Below are positions 56,878-64,000 of a stretch of 64,000 nucleotides of DNA, piece by piece (positions within the stretch are counted from its first letter, which is position 1; the number at the start of each line of letters is the position of its first letter). Under the pieces are notes generated by a model that had not been told where the DNA came from, made no database searches, and saw only the letters and a program-made list of their open reading frames with translations. This DNA is from Ancylobacter sp. SL191 (lineage in GTDB: Bacteria; Pseudomonadota; Alphaproteobacteria; Rhizobiales; Xanthobacteraceae), in the NCBI RefSeq assembly GCF_026625645.1, contig NZ_CP113056.1:620001-684000 (forward strand), written 5' to 3'. A program made the translations under genes and the position numbers.

Positions 56878-56962
56878 GTCATCCCCGGTTTGGGCCGGGG
56901 ATCCACGCCTTGCGGGCGCGGACGACAGGCAGGAGTGGCCGGGCCAGGCCCGACCATGACGG
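56878..56962. repeat. Dispersed palindromic doublet, copy E
   Basis: GTCATCCCCGGTTTGGGCCG and onward (56878-56913), with the inverted unit GTGGCCGGGCCAGGCCCGAC (in 56932-56962), spaced closely. It sits between rplT and pheS, and its arms are more degenerate than those of copies C and D. Confidence 0.75.
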
Positions 56963-57045
56963 CGTAAAGCGGGGACGATCAGGCGCGCTTATAGCCGGAC
57001 GCGTTTGAGCCGCAAAGCCACGCGATGCAGCAAGGCCGCATGAAC

Positions 57046-57077
57046 GCGAAAAGCCCCAACGCTTGCGCGCGGGGCTT
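57046..57077 (-). terminator. Rho-independent terminator after rplT
   Basis: Minus-strand AAGCCCC (57077-57071) and GGGGCTT (57057-57051) around a 13-base loop, followed by TTTTCGCG. The loop is long but can fold further. It separates rpmI-rplT from pheST. Confidence 0.6.
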
Positions 57078-57109
57078 CCCAGATTTCGGTCCCGACAGAG
57101 ACGGGAAGG

Positions 57110-57478
57110 TCAGGCGGCCTGCTTTTCCAGCGCGGCCTTGGCCTGCTCGACCAGCGCCGCGAAAGCGGCGGGCTCGTGGATGGCGATATCCGAGAGCACC
57201 TTGCGGTCGACCTCGATCCCGGCCTTGCCGAGACCGTCGATAAACCGGCCATAGGTGAAGCCGAGCTCGCGGGTGGCCGCGTTGATGCGCTGGATCCAGA
57301 GCGCGCGGAAATTGCGCTTCTTCACCTTGCGGTCGCGATAGGCGTACTGCTGCGCCTTCTCGACCGCCTGCTTCGCGACGCGGATGGTATTCTTGCGGCG
57401 GCCGAAATAGCCCTTCGCCGCCTTGAGCACTTTCTTGTGCTTGGCGTGGGAAGTTACGCCGCGCTTGACACGTGCCAT
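57110..57478 (-). CDS. rplT: 50S ribosomal protein L20
   Basis: 122 residues, highly basic. [39 protein letters not shown] and [25 protein letters not shown] are signature stretches. It initiates 50S assembly by binding 23S rRNA and, in many bacteria, represses its own operon. It lies 33 bases after rpmI on the same strand. infC, which often precedes rpmI, is not adjacent here. Confidence 0.97.
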   Translation of the reverse strand: MARVKRGVTSHAKHKKVLKAAKGYFGRRKNTIRVAKQAVEKAQQYAYRDRKVKKRNFRALWIQRINAATRELGFTYGRFIDGLGKAGIEVDRKVLSDIAIHEPAAFAALVEQAKAALEKQAA

Positions 57479-57511
57479 GGGATTTTCTCCTGGTCCTGGC
57501 TAAGGCTGGCG

Positions 57512-57712
57512 TCAGCCGTTGGGCAGATAGAACTTGCGAACATTGAAGGCATCACGCTCGGACATGACCGTGGTGCCGCGCTGATCGCGGATCTGCTTGT
57601 TGGTGCGCTTGATCATGCCATGGCGCTTGCCCGCCTGGGCCATGATCACCTTGCCGGTTCCGGAGAGCTTGAAGCGCTTCTTCGCTCCGGACTTGGTCTT
57701 CATCTTGGGCAT
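57512..57712 (-). CDS. rpmI: 50S ribosomal protein L35
   Basis: 66 residues with the L35 N terminus [20 protein letters not shown] and a C terminus VRKFYLPNG. It is first in the rpmI-rplT operon, driven by the promoter at 57832-57860, with a leader of about 110 bases that could carry L20 autoregulation. ATG 57712 has GGAGA-type sequence upstream (GTGGAGATC). Confidence 0.97.
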   Translation of the reverse strand: MPKMKTKSGAKKRFKLSGTGKVIMAQAGKRHGMIKRTNKQIRDQRGTTVMSERDAFNVRKFYLPNG

Positions 57713-57831
57713 TTGGCTCGATCTCCACGGCCGGCGACGCTCCCGCTGAGGAGAGGTTCCGGCTCAAGCTAGTGTGAGCATTCGAACCGCCACGGCAGCC
57801 CTAGTGGCCGGGCAGTTCGGGAAGGTCGCAC

Positions 57832-57860
57832 CCTCTACAGGAGCGGACCGATTATTTCAA
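57832..57860 (-). promoter_or_regulatory. Promoter for rpmI-rplT
   Basis: On the minus strand TTGAAA (57860-57855) and TAGAGG (57837-57832) have 17-base spacing, about 120 bases ahead of rpmI. No gene lies between. Confidence 0.65.
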
Positions 57861-57956
57861 GTGTGCGACGGCACCGCGATGCGCAAACCCGGACCTCGCG
57901 GCCCGGGCCTGCCCTGTCAGCCCCTCACAAGGGGGCGTCGATCCTTCCAGCACGGC

Positions 57957-58799
57957 TCAGTTGTCGCACATGGACAGCTTCGGGTTACGCTCGCAGGGGC
58001 TGCCGCCCTGCTGCTGGCGCGGCTGCTGGCCCTGAGGCGGGTTGCGCGGCGGACGCTGCTGCTGTTGCGGCGGCGGCGCGGAAGGCTGCGGCTGGGCGCG
58101 CGGCGGGCGCTGCTGCGGCGGCTGCGCCTGCGGCGGAGGACCGCCCTGCGGCGGACGCTGCTGAGGCGGCTGTCCCTGCGGCGGGGGGCCACCCTGCGGC
58201 GGGCGTCCGTTCCAGTTGCCCTGCGGCGGCGGGCGATAGCCCGGCCCGCCATAACCGGGCCCCCCGTAACCGGGACCACCATAGCCGGGTCCGCCATAGC
58301 CAGGACCGCCGTAACCGGGTCCGCCATAGCCGGGACCACCCCAGCCACCGGGCGGGGGCGGACGGTAGCCCGGACCGGGCGGCGGACCATAGCCGGGACG
58401 CGGCGGAGGCGAGCCCCAGCGGTCATAGCTCGAATACCAAGACCGGCCGCGATAATAGCGGCCCCAATAATCGCCGAAGCTGAAGGCAACGATGGGCACA
58501 CCGACGGTCGGGGCATAGGGCACGAACTCCACCCGCCGTCCGCCATAGTCATATTCGAGGTAGCGCGCCGCGATCCAGCCGCGGGCGCCGCGCCAGTCCA
58601 CGTCACACCAGCTGTAATCGTCGAGACAGCCATAGATGCCGAGCGGCGTGCCGCCCTCAAGCACCACCACCACCGGATAGCCGGTGCTGGGGCCCGCCCG
58701 CAGATTGACGTCAGTGGTGACGAATCCCCGCTGCTGGGCGAAAGCCGACCCGCCGAGCGCCAGCAGCAGGAAAGCTGCGCCCGCCAAAACCCTCTTCAT
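57957..58799 (-). CDS. Secreted SH3-domain protein with GGPGY repeats
   Basis: A 280-residue exported protein: a signal peptide (cut near AFAQ), then a bacterial SH3 domain (about 25-85, with VTTDVNLRAGPSTGYPVVVVLEGGTPL and GWIAARYLEY), then a Tyr/Arg-rich segment, seven near-tandem GGPGY units and a Pro/Gln-rich tail with a C-terminal cysteine pair (CERNPKLSMCDN). Bacterial SH3 domains often bind peptidoglycan; the tail resembles wall-spanning or self-assembling low-complexity regions. ATG 58797-58799 starts the signal peptide. Confidence 0.8.
   Translation of the reverse strand: MKRVLAGAAFLLLALGGSAFAQQRGFVTTDVNLRAGPSTGYPVVVVLEGGTPLGIYGCLDDYSWCDVDWRGARGWIAARYLEYDYGGRRVEFVPYAPTVGVPIVAFSFGDYWGRYYRGRSWYSSYDRWGSPPPRPGYGPPPGPGYRPPPPGGWGGPGYGGPGYGGPGYGGPGYGGPGYGGPGYGGPGYRPPPQGNWNGRPPQGGPPPQGQPPQQRPPQGGPPPQAQPPQQRPPRAQPQPSAPPPQQQQRPPRNPPQGQQPRQQQGGSPCERNPKLSMCDN
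58234..58340. repeat. 15-bp tandem repeats encoding GGPGY
   Basis: About seven copies of a 15-bp unit (type CCATAGCCGGGTCCG, read on the plus strand) inside the SH3 protein gene. Third-position variation among copies (for example CCATAACC versus CCATAGCC) shows selection on the peptide rather than very recent slippage. Confidence 0.85.
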
Positions 58800-59084
58800 C
58801 TGAAATCTCTCCCAACGTTGCATAAGCCTACAACGCCGACCGGGGATTAAAGGAGCCCTGCTCTGGGGCGGAATCGTGTTCGCGCAAGGGCAGGCCTGCG
58901 CCGGGGCGCGATTCTTCCAACTCCACGCTCCTAGCGCGAGCGTGGCGCGGGGAAAAGCCGCCGCGCCTCCCTTTGCGGCACGTTGATTGTGGCGGGCGAA
59001 GCGGACAGGATGCGCGCCATCCGTTACCGGACCCGCCCGGCGCCTTGCGCCCTCCCCGCCTTCCTCGCCCGGAACATCGCCTCC

Positions 59085-59891
59085 ATGTCGTTCGGCACGC
59101 TGTTCGAAGCCTTCCTGCTTGGCCTTCTCGAAGGCTTCACCGAATTCCTCCCGGTCTCGTCCACCGGGCACATCCTGCTCGCCGGGCATTTCCTCGGCTT
59201 CGAGAGCCAGGGCAAGGTGTTCGAGGTGGTGATCCAGCTTGGCGCGGTGCTCGCCATCATCACCGTCTATTTCCAGCGTTTCCTCCAGGTTCTGGTCACG
59301 CTGCCCTCCAGCCCGCGCTCGCGCAATTTCGTGCTGGGTATCCTCATCGCCTTCCTGCCGGCGGCGGTGATCGGCGTGCTGCTCCACAGCTTCATCAAGG
59401 AAGTGCTGTTCGAGACGCCGGCGCTGATCTGCGTGATGCTGATCCTCGGCGGCATCGTGCTGCTCTGGGTCGACACGCTGAAGATCAAGCCGATCTATAC
59501 CGACGCCATGGCCTTCCCGCCGCTGCTGGCGCTGAAGATCGGCTTCATCCAGTGCCTCGCCATGATCCCCGGCACCTCGCGCTCAGGCTCCACCATTGTC
59601 GGCGGGCTGCTGCTCGGCGCCAGCAAGCCGGCGGCGGCGGAATTCTCCTTCTTCCTCGCCCTGCCGACCATGGCCGGCGCCTTCGCCTATGACCTCTACA
59701 AGAACCGCAACCTCCTGAACGCCGATGACGCGCTGCTCATCGGCGTCGGCTTCGTCGCGGCCTTCATCTCGGCGGTGATCGTGGTGCGCGGCCTGCTCGC
59801 CTTCGTCTCCAAGCATGGCTACACGCCGTTCGGCTGGTGGCGCATCGCCGTCGGCGGCATCGGGCTGGTGGCGCTCGCCCTCGTCGGCTGA
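59085..59891 (+). CDS. uppP: Undecaprenyl-diphosphatase
   Basis: A 268-residue UppP/BacA inner-membrane enzyme that dephosphorylates undecaprenyl diphosphate to recycle the lipid carrier for wall synthesis. The first catalytic motif is [15 protein letters not shown] and the second [17 protein letters not shown], both intact; about eight helices follow. ATG 59085 gives the conserved start. A longer frame from 58983 is possible but lacks family sequence. Overexpression gives bacitracin resistance. Confidence 0.95.
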   Translation: MSFGTLFEAFLLGLLEGFTEFLPVSSTGHILLAGHFLGFESQGKVFEVVIQLGAVLAIITVYFQRFLQVLVTLPSSPRSRNFVLGILIAFLPAAVIGVLLHSFIKEVLFETPALICVMLILGGIVLLWVDTLKIKPIYTDAMAFPPLLALKIGFIQCLAMIPGTSRSGSTIVGGLLLGASKPAAAEFSFFLALPTMAGAFAYDLYKNRNLLNADDALLIGVGFVAAFISAVIVVRGLLAFVSKHGYTPFGWWRIAVGGIGLVALALVG

Positions 59892-59914
59892 TCCGGCACA
59901 CCACATTGGCAACG

Positions 59915-59950
59915 AAAAAGCCGCCGGGAGGGCGCTCCCGGCGGCTTTTT
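59915..59950. terminator. Bidirectional rho-independent terminator
   Basis: A perfect 16-bp stem: AAAAAGCCGCCGGGAG, loop GGCG, CTCCCGGCGGCTTTTT. The A and T runs at both ends give a U-tail in either direction, fitting its place between the convergent uppP and NDUFA9-like genes. Confidence 0.93.
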
Positions 59951-59972
59951 ATTGGTCAGGCGGGCGAACCGC

Positions 59973-61001
59973 TCAGGCGGCTTCCGGCCGCGTGAACTGG
60001 CCGGCCTTGCGGAAGCGCCAGAGATAGCCCGGCAGCACCGCGCCCAGCGCGGTCGGGGCGATGCCGAGACCCTCGAGCGTGCGCCCCTCGGCGATCGCCG
60101 CTTCCGACACCACATTGTCGACGCCGAGCAGCTTCACCTGGTCACGGGTCAGCATCGGGTTGGGCAGCAATTCGAGGAAGCGGGCCTGAATGCTCGCGAG
60201 CGCGGAGGGCAGCGGCAGCAGCAGGCGCTTGCGGCCGATCTCCTTGAGGGTGATTTCCAGAAGCTGCTTGAAGGTGAGCACTTCCGGCCCGCCGAGCTCA
60301 TAGACCGTGCCCGCGCGCGCCTGCTCGTCCACCACCTTGGCAAAGGCGGCCGCAACATCGCCGACGAAGACCGGCTGGAACTTGCTGTGCCCGCCATCGA
60401 TCAGCGGCAGCGCCGGCGCGAGACGCGACAGCGCGGCGAAACGGTTGAAGAAATTGTCCTCGGGGCCGAACACGATGGAAGGGCGCAGCACCACCGCGCC
60501 CGGCACCGCCTCGAAGGTCGCCGCCTCGCCCGCCGCCTTGGAGCGGGCATAGCTCGATTCGGAACCGGCATCCGCGCCGATGGCCGAGCCATGGACCAGC
60601 CGGGCGCCGACTTCCTTGGCCGCCAGCGCCACCTGCTTGGCGCCGAAGCTCTGCACCGCCTCGAAGCTCTGCCGGCCGCTCTCATGCAGGATGCCGACGA
60701 GGTTGATGACCACATCCGCCCCTTCGGCCGCGCGCAGCACCGAGGCGGGATAGCGCAGATTGGCCTGCACCGGCATGATCTGCCCGACCGCGCCGAGCGG
60801 CTGGAGATGGCCGGCAAGATCGGGCCGGCGGACGGCGACGCGGATGCGCCAGCCCTGCCGCGCCAGCGCGCGCACCACATGGCGCCCGACGAAGCCGGAG
60901 CCGCCATAGATGGTGACGAGCCGGTCCATCGGCGCGGCGCGGCGCGAAAGCTCGGCCTCGCTCTCCAGCGGCAATTCGTTGGCTTTGGCGGCGTCGACCA
61001 T
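59973..61001 (-). CDS. Complex I NDUFA9-subunit family protein
   Basis: 342 residues, an atypical short-chain dehydrogenase/reductase. NAD(P)-binding VTIYGGSGFVGRHVVRAL is at about residue 30, then VINLVGILHESGRQSFE, YARSKAAGEAATFE and FGPEDNFFNRFA. The last is characteristic of the NDUFA9-like group, an accessory subunit in mitochondrial complex I; in bacteria the role is less clear. ATG 61001 has GGGAGA eight bases upstream. Upstream of it the region reaches the tRNA-Leu. Confidence 0.9.
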   Translation of the reverse strand: MVDAAKANELPLESEAELSRRAAPMDRLVTIYGGSGFVGRHVVRALARQGWRIRVAVRRPDLAGHLQPLGAVGQIMPVQANLRYPASVLRAAEGADVVINLVGILHESGRQSFEAVQSFGAKQVALAAKEVGARLVHGSAIGADAGSESSYARSKAAGEAATFEAVPGAVVLRPSIVFGPEDNFFNRFAALSRLAPALPLIDGGHSKFQPVFVGDVAAAFAKVVDEQARAGTVYELGGPEVLTFKQLLEITLKEIGRKRLLLPLPSALASIQARFLELLPNPMLTRDQVKLLGVDNVVSEAAIAEGRTLEGLGIAPTALGAVLPGYLWRFRKAGQFTRPEAA

Positions 61002-61364
61002 CTGGCGTTTCTCCCGGCCCGGCAAAAGGGATGCGCGACGATTACCGCGCCGCCGCGCGAGCGTCCAGCCGGCAGGTGTGCCCGGTCGACCAAATACAAG
61101 CACGAATAGCCGAGCTGTCTGTGCTGTCTGTGTTTGTACGGAGGATGATCACGCTCGGATGGCTTCCGCGGCTCAGTCGGTGCGTTAATCGTGACGCGAC
61201 CCTTTCGCGCCTCCCCCGCCTCGAAATCCCCGCACAGGGCCGGCCCTGCGTCCTCCCCATGGCCGGCATGAGATTTCCTCAAATGAGGGCGGGACAGCGT
61301 GAAACCCACGTTGACAAGACAGATGCCACCCGACTATGTGTCGCCGCCATGCCGCAAGGCATAA

Positions 61365-61449
61365 GCCCAGGTGGCGGAATTGGTAGACGCGCTGGTTTCA
61401 GGTACCAGTGGGTAACACCGTGGAGGTTCGAGTCCTCTCCTGGGCACCA
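61365..61449 (+). tRNA. tRNA-Leu(CAG)
   Basis: The acceptor stem GCCCAGG/CCTGGGC, D arm GCGGAATTGGTAGACGC, anticodon loop TTCAGGT (anticodon CAG), a variable arm GTGGGTAACACC and T arm GGTTCGAGTCC make an 85-base class II tRNA with encoded CCA. It is intact, and the island integrase is 164 bases downstream, so the insertion restored the 3' end. Confidence 0.97.
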
Positions 61450-61496
61450 TCTGACCCTTTTACCAAGGTCAGGCACTTCCGAAAAACGTTGAAAAT

Positions 61497-61542
61497 GCTG
61501 GATTTCCCGAGCCGAGAGGTTCCGGGAGGATCCAGCTTTTTC
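61497..61542 (+). terminator. Terminator downstream of tRNA-Leu
   Basis: GCTGGAT (61497-61503) pairs with ATCCAGC (61530-61536), and TCCCG with CGGGA inside, followed by TTTTTCC. It would end the tRNA transcript. It may have come with the island, since it lies past the tRNA 3' end. Confidence 0.7.
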
Positions 61543-61559
61543 CGTTGGAAGCCGGCACA

Positions 61560-61582
61560 TTTGGGGGTATTTTTGGGGGTAT
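61560..61582 (+). repeat. Tandem TTTGGGGGTAT direct repeats before the integrase
   Basis: Two copies of TTTGGGGGTAT at 61560-61570 and 61572-61582 with a 12-base period, 31 bases before the integrase start. They could be arm-type sites for the integrase or its directionality factor. Unproven. Confidence 0.65.
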
Positions 61583-61612
61583 CGCAGGAAAACCCCATCT
61601 GAGCCCGCCCCC

Positions 61613-62815
61613 ATGGCGCTTACCGAGCTAGCCATCCGCGCCGCCAAACCCACCGCGAAGCCCTACAAGCTCGCCGACGGCGGTGGCCTCTACCTCCTGG
61701 TGAATCCGACCGGCTCACGCCTCTGGCGTCTGAAATATCGCGTCGGAGGGCGCGAAAAGCTCCTCGCCATCGGCCCCTATCCCGACGTGACACTCGCCAA
61801 GGCCCGCGAGCGGCGCACGGAGGCGCGACGGCAGCTTGCGGATGGCATTGACCCGTCCGCCCTGAAGAAGGAAACGCGGCAGAAGGCCAAGGCCGCCGTC
61901 ACAAACACCTTCCGCGCTATCGCTGAGGAGCATCTGACCAAGCTAGAGCGCGAAGGCCTCGCCGACATCACGCTGAACAAGAGGCGGTGGCTTCTGGGTT
62001 TCGCCTATCCCAAGCTCGGCGAGCGGGACGTCGCCACCATCACAGCGAAAGAGCTTCTAGAGGTGCTCCGCACCATCGAGGAAACAGGGCGGCATGAGAC
62101 GGCGCGACGGATGCGGGCCGCGCTCGGCGCCGTGTTCCGCTTCGCCATTGCCACCGCACGGGCGGAAAACGACCCTACCTTCGCCCTGCGCGACGCCCTG
62201 ACGACACCGAAGGTCACGCACCGCGCGGCCGTGACGACTCCCAAGGGGCTTGGCGTGCTGCTTCGCGCCATCGACGGCTACGAAGGCCAGCCGGCAAGCG
62301 CCGCCGCCCTGCGTCTGCTTCCGCTGCTATTCCCGCGCCCCGGCGAGCTGCGGCTTGCAACATGGGCGGAGTTCGACCTCGACAAGGCCATATGGTCGAT
62401 CCCGGCCGAGCGCATGAAGATGCGCCGTCCCCATCGCGTGCCGCTGCCGCCGCAGGCGCTCGCGGTCCTGCGCGATCTGCAACGCCTCACCGGCAACCAG
62501 ACCTTTGTCTTTCCGGGCATCGGCGCCGGGCATAAGCCGATCAGTGAGAACACCCTGAATGGCGCGCTACGCCGGCTCGGCTTCTCCTCCGACGTTGCCA
62601 CTGCTCACGGCTTCCGCGCCACCGCGTCGACGCTGCTGAATGAAAGCGGCCTCTGGAATCCCGACGCCATTGAGCGCCAACTTGCCCATGCCGAACGCAA
62701 CGAAATTCGGCGCGCCTATACGCGCGGCGAGCACTGGGAGGAGCGCCTCCGCATGATGAACTGGTGGGCTGACTACCTCGACCGAATCAAATCATCAGCC
62801 GAAACAAAGGCCTAA
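61613..62815 (+). CDS. Tyrosine-type site-specific integrase (P4/DUF4102 family)
   Basis: 400 residues. An N-terminal DUF4102 arm-binding domain (LTELAIRAAKPTAKPYKLADGGGLYLLV) precedes a SAM-like core-binding domain and the catalytic domain, with Arg in FPRPGELRLATW, HGFRATASTLL and Tyr in RRAYTRG. It catalyses recombination between the element and the tRNA-Leu attachment site. ATG 61613 gives a normal start. It follows tRNA-Leu directly, the expected place for island integration. Confidence 0.95.
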   Translation: MALTELAIRAAKPTAKPYKLADGGGLYLLVNPTGSRLWRLKYRVGGREKLLAIGPYPDVTLAKARERRTEARRQLADGIDPSALKKETRQKAKAAVTNTFRAIAEEHLTKLEREGLADITLNKRRWLLGFAYPKLGERDVATITAKELLEVLRTIEETGRHETARRMRAALGAVFRFAIATARAENDPTFALRDALTTPKVTHRAAVTTPKGLGVLLRAIDGYEGQPASAAALRLLPLLFPRPGELRLATWAEFDLDKAIWSIPAERMKMRRPHRVPLPPQALAVLRDLQRLTGNQTFVFPGIGAGHKPISENTLNGALRRLGFSSDVATAHGFRATASTLLNESGLWNPDAIERQLAHAERNEIRRAYTRGEHWEERLRMMNWWADYLDRIKSSAETKA

Positions 62816-62908
62816 ACCACCGCATGTGGACAGCGCCGAGCCCCATGCCCGCTACATCTTGTTTGACGCTATAATACGCCTTCGGATTCCAATGATCGGT
62901 GGGCGTGA

Positions 62909-63595
62909 ATGGCAAATCTCGAACATTGGGCGAAGGCGGACGCCCTCAACATCTACCAGATTGCGCTTCTCCTGGAGGAGATCGACCCCGCACCTCTGGA
63001 GCGGCTAGGGTATCAATGCCTCTCGGAGAGAACGCGCGATCAGACATCTGTCCATGTGGTAAACCTCAAGAACGCGGTGCTAACGGACAAGCTTCGTCCG
63101 GTGCTTCGCAGCTATGACAGTTTCGGCGATCACGATTGGACATTGACCCTAATCGGAACGCCGGAGCTGAAAGTTTGGCTCTGGACGCGAGACCTGCACG
63201 GAACTGTTTTCGGCGCCAGCGCGAAAACAAAGCCGCTTCTGTCAGCCTTCAGCCGCTTCTATGCGCAGAAGCTGGATGCCGCCGTCGCCGCATGGCAGGC
63301 AGTTACCTCGGAACCGCACCGGTTGCGCGGCAGATCCCCTAAGCAGGCGCTGGAAGGCTGGCTAACGGAGAACGCCAAGGAGTACGGCCTCCTGAACCGC
63401 GACGGGACGCCGAATCGAACCGGCATCGAGGAAATCGCCAAGGTAGCCAACTGGAATCAGAAGGGCGGCGCACCATCCACCCCTACCCTTCCGGCGGAAC
63501 CCACCCCCTCCTTCGGTGGAACCTTCGGCAAGGTTCTGGCAAGCCCTCCCTTGGTTAGCGGGAACCTGGGGGATGATGACGACATACCCTTCTAG
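62909..63595 (+). CDS. Island protein with an SSB-like acidic C-terminal tip
   Basis: A 228-residue protein of unknown family. The N terminus (ALNIYQIALLLEEIDPAPLE) resembles proteins often found beside P4-type integrases, and LNRDGTPNRTGIEEIAKVANW does too. A Pro/Gly/Ser linker is followed by the last residues DDDDIPF, which equal the conserved C-terminal tip of single-stranded DNA-binding protein. That tip recruits RecG, RecO, PriA, Exo I and other repair or replication proteins. A plain decoy or recruiting role is inferred. ATG 62909. Confidence 0.7.
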   Translation: MANLEHWAKADALNIYQIALLLEEIDPAPLERLGYQCLSERTRDQTSVHVVNLKNAVLTDKLRPVLRSYDSFGDHDWTLTLIGTPELKVWLWTRDLHGTVFGASAKTKPLLSAFSRFYAQKLDAAVAAWQAVTSEPHRLRGRSPKQALEGWLTENAKEYGLLNRDGTPNRTGIEEIAKVANWNQKGGAPSTPTLPAEPTPSFGGTFGKVLASPPLVSGNLGDDDDIPF

Positions 63596-63728
63596 AGGCT
63601 CCGGCCGCTAAGCAGGCCCCTCCTTTAAGCCTTTGTAGGGCTGAAGTTTTCTACAATCTGCCCGGCTATTTTCGCCCGGCGCATCGGCTCATGTTCCGTT
63701 TATGTTCCAACGAACGGAGACGGACGCC

Positions 63729-63956
63729 ATGAGCGCCATTAAGACCGAGACGACCGCGACCACCGCCCGCGCCACGCTGATACGGCTGGAGCAGGTCAAG
63801 GCCCGCACCTGCCTGAGCCGCAGCACCATCTATGCCTATATGCGCGAGGGCCGCTTTCCCGAGCCTATCGCCCTTTCCGACCGCTGCGTCGCGTGGATCG
63901 AGAGCGAAATCGACGCCTGGATCGCCGAGCGCATCGCCAGCCGCCGGAGCGCCTGA
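63729..63956 (+). CDS. AlpA-family transcriptional regulator
   Basis: 75 residues with the AlpA/MerR-like helix-turn-helix: IRLEQVKARTCLSRSTIYAYMREGRFPEPIAL, then WIESEIDAWIAERIA. AlpA proteins of P4-like elements activate the integrase or excision. ATG 63729 has GGAGACGG upstream. It follows the SSB-tail gene with a 130-base gap and is the last complete gene in the window. Confidence 0.9.
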   Translation: MSAIKTETTATTARATLIRLEQVKARTCLSRSTIYAYMREGRFPEPIALSDRCVAWIESEIDAWIAERIASRRSA

Positions 63957-64000
63957 GCGGATGCCGGCGCGGATGAAACGGCCGCAGCGACGCCTTCCCG

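Larger units (their letters stand above)
61430..64000 (+). mobile_element. Left part of an integrative island at tRNA-Leu
   Basis: Tyrosine integrase, unknown SSB-tail protein and AlpA regulator follow the tRNA-Leu 3' end. That is the usual head of a P4-type/integrative element. The attachment site should be inside or next to the tRNA 3' half. The right end and matching direct repeat are outside the window, so size and cargo are unknown. Confidence 0.75.

Noticed and set aside
58234..58340. Short regular repeats suggestive of a CRISPR array
   Set aside because: The period is 15 bases without spacers, and the units are in-frame codons for GGPGY within an exported protein.

Overview
The window comes from a GC-rich alphaproteobacterium of the order Hyphomicrobiales (Rhizobiales). 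The best guess is a Xanthobacteraceae-type genome (Ancylobacter, Starkeya or Xanthobacter-like); this rests on inference from gene content and order, not on a database match. The signs are the lptC-lptA-lptB-rpoN-hpf-ptsN order, a MutL with its own endonuclease motif, a plant/alphaproteobacterial-type GshA, an NDUFA9-type protein, DUF1127 and DUF2244 proteins, and a P4-type integrase next to a tRNA. Most of it is core chromosome, with one low-GC gene embedded at 54.6-55.1 kb and an integrative element entering at the right edge.

Layout. 0.2-3.3 kb: tRNA-Arg, then a histidine kinase translationally coupled to a membrane-anchored glycosidase (minus strand). 3.8-7.1 kb: rpmH-rnpA-yidC-engB behind a near-consensus promoter. 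7.2-9.0 kb: a zinc alcohol dehydrogenase whose Shine-Dalgarno lies inside a perfect 17-bp inverted repeat, then a small secreted protein. 9.2-18.4 kb (minus): secreted protein, ubiA, RNase D-like gene, lptC, lptA, then a terminator and a new promoter before lptB-rpoN-hpf-ptsN and a small HTH gene. 18.5-25.5 kb: rsmE, a YbdK-type ligase, gshA, a divergent LysR/DUF1127 pair and an LLM flavin oxidoreductase. 25.8-30.3 kb: a PuuA-like glutamine synthetase family gene divergent from a polyamine ABC transporter that lacks its binding protein; a PuuB-like oxidase follows at 35.6 kb. 30.4-33.6 kb: a cobalamin riboswitch controlling a three-gene BtuFCD-like importer. 33.7-39.5 kb: mutL, the PuuB-like oxidase, a DedA protein, a macro-domain protein, a secreted two-repeat MVL-like lectin and a BrnT/BrnA-like toxin-antitoxin pair.

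39.6-45.1 kb (minus) holds branched-chain amino acid synthesis: ilvB and ilvN behind a transcription attenuator (leader peptide with an Ile-Ile-Leu-Ile-Val run plus terminator), then a DMT exporter, a TetR regulator with a palindromic candidate operator, and ilvC. 45.2-52 kb: dapB, gpmA, an SMR pump, an Ada-like AraC-methyltransferase fusion, DUF2244, nth, a CysZ/EI24 protein and a Tat-exported flavin oxidase. 52.1-57.7 kb (minus): rpmI-rplT and pheS-hypothetical-[AT-rich TM-coiled-coil-TM gene]-pheT. 58-61 kb: a secreted SH3 protein with GGPGY repeats, uppP and an NDUFA9-like gene. From 61.4 kb a mobile island is integrated at tRNA-Leu(CAG): integrase, a protein ending in an SSB-like acidic tip, and an AlpA regulator, running off the end.

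Two families of dispersed palindromic repeats lie between operons. Five doublets carry GTCATCCCCGGGCTTG(A/G)CC-type arms, and a second type carries GTCATCCCGG arms. No CRISPR array, rRNA or IS element was seen.
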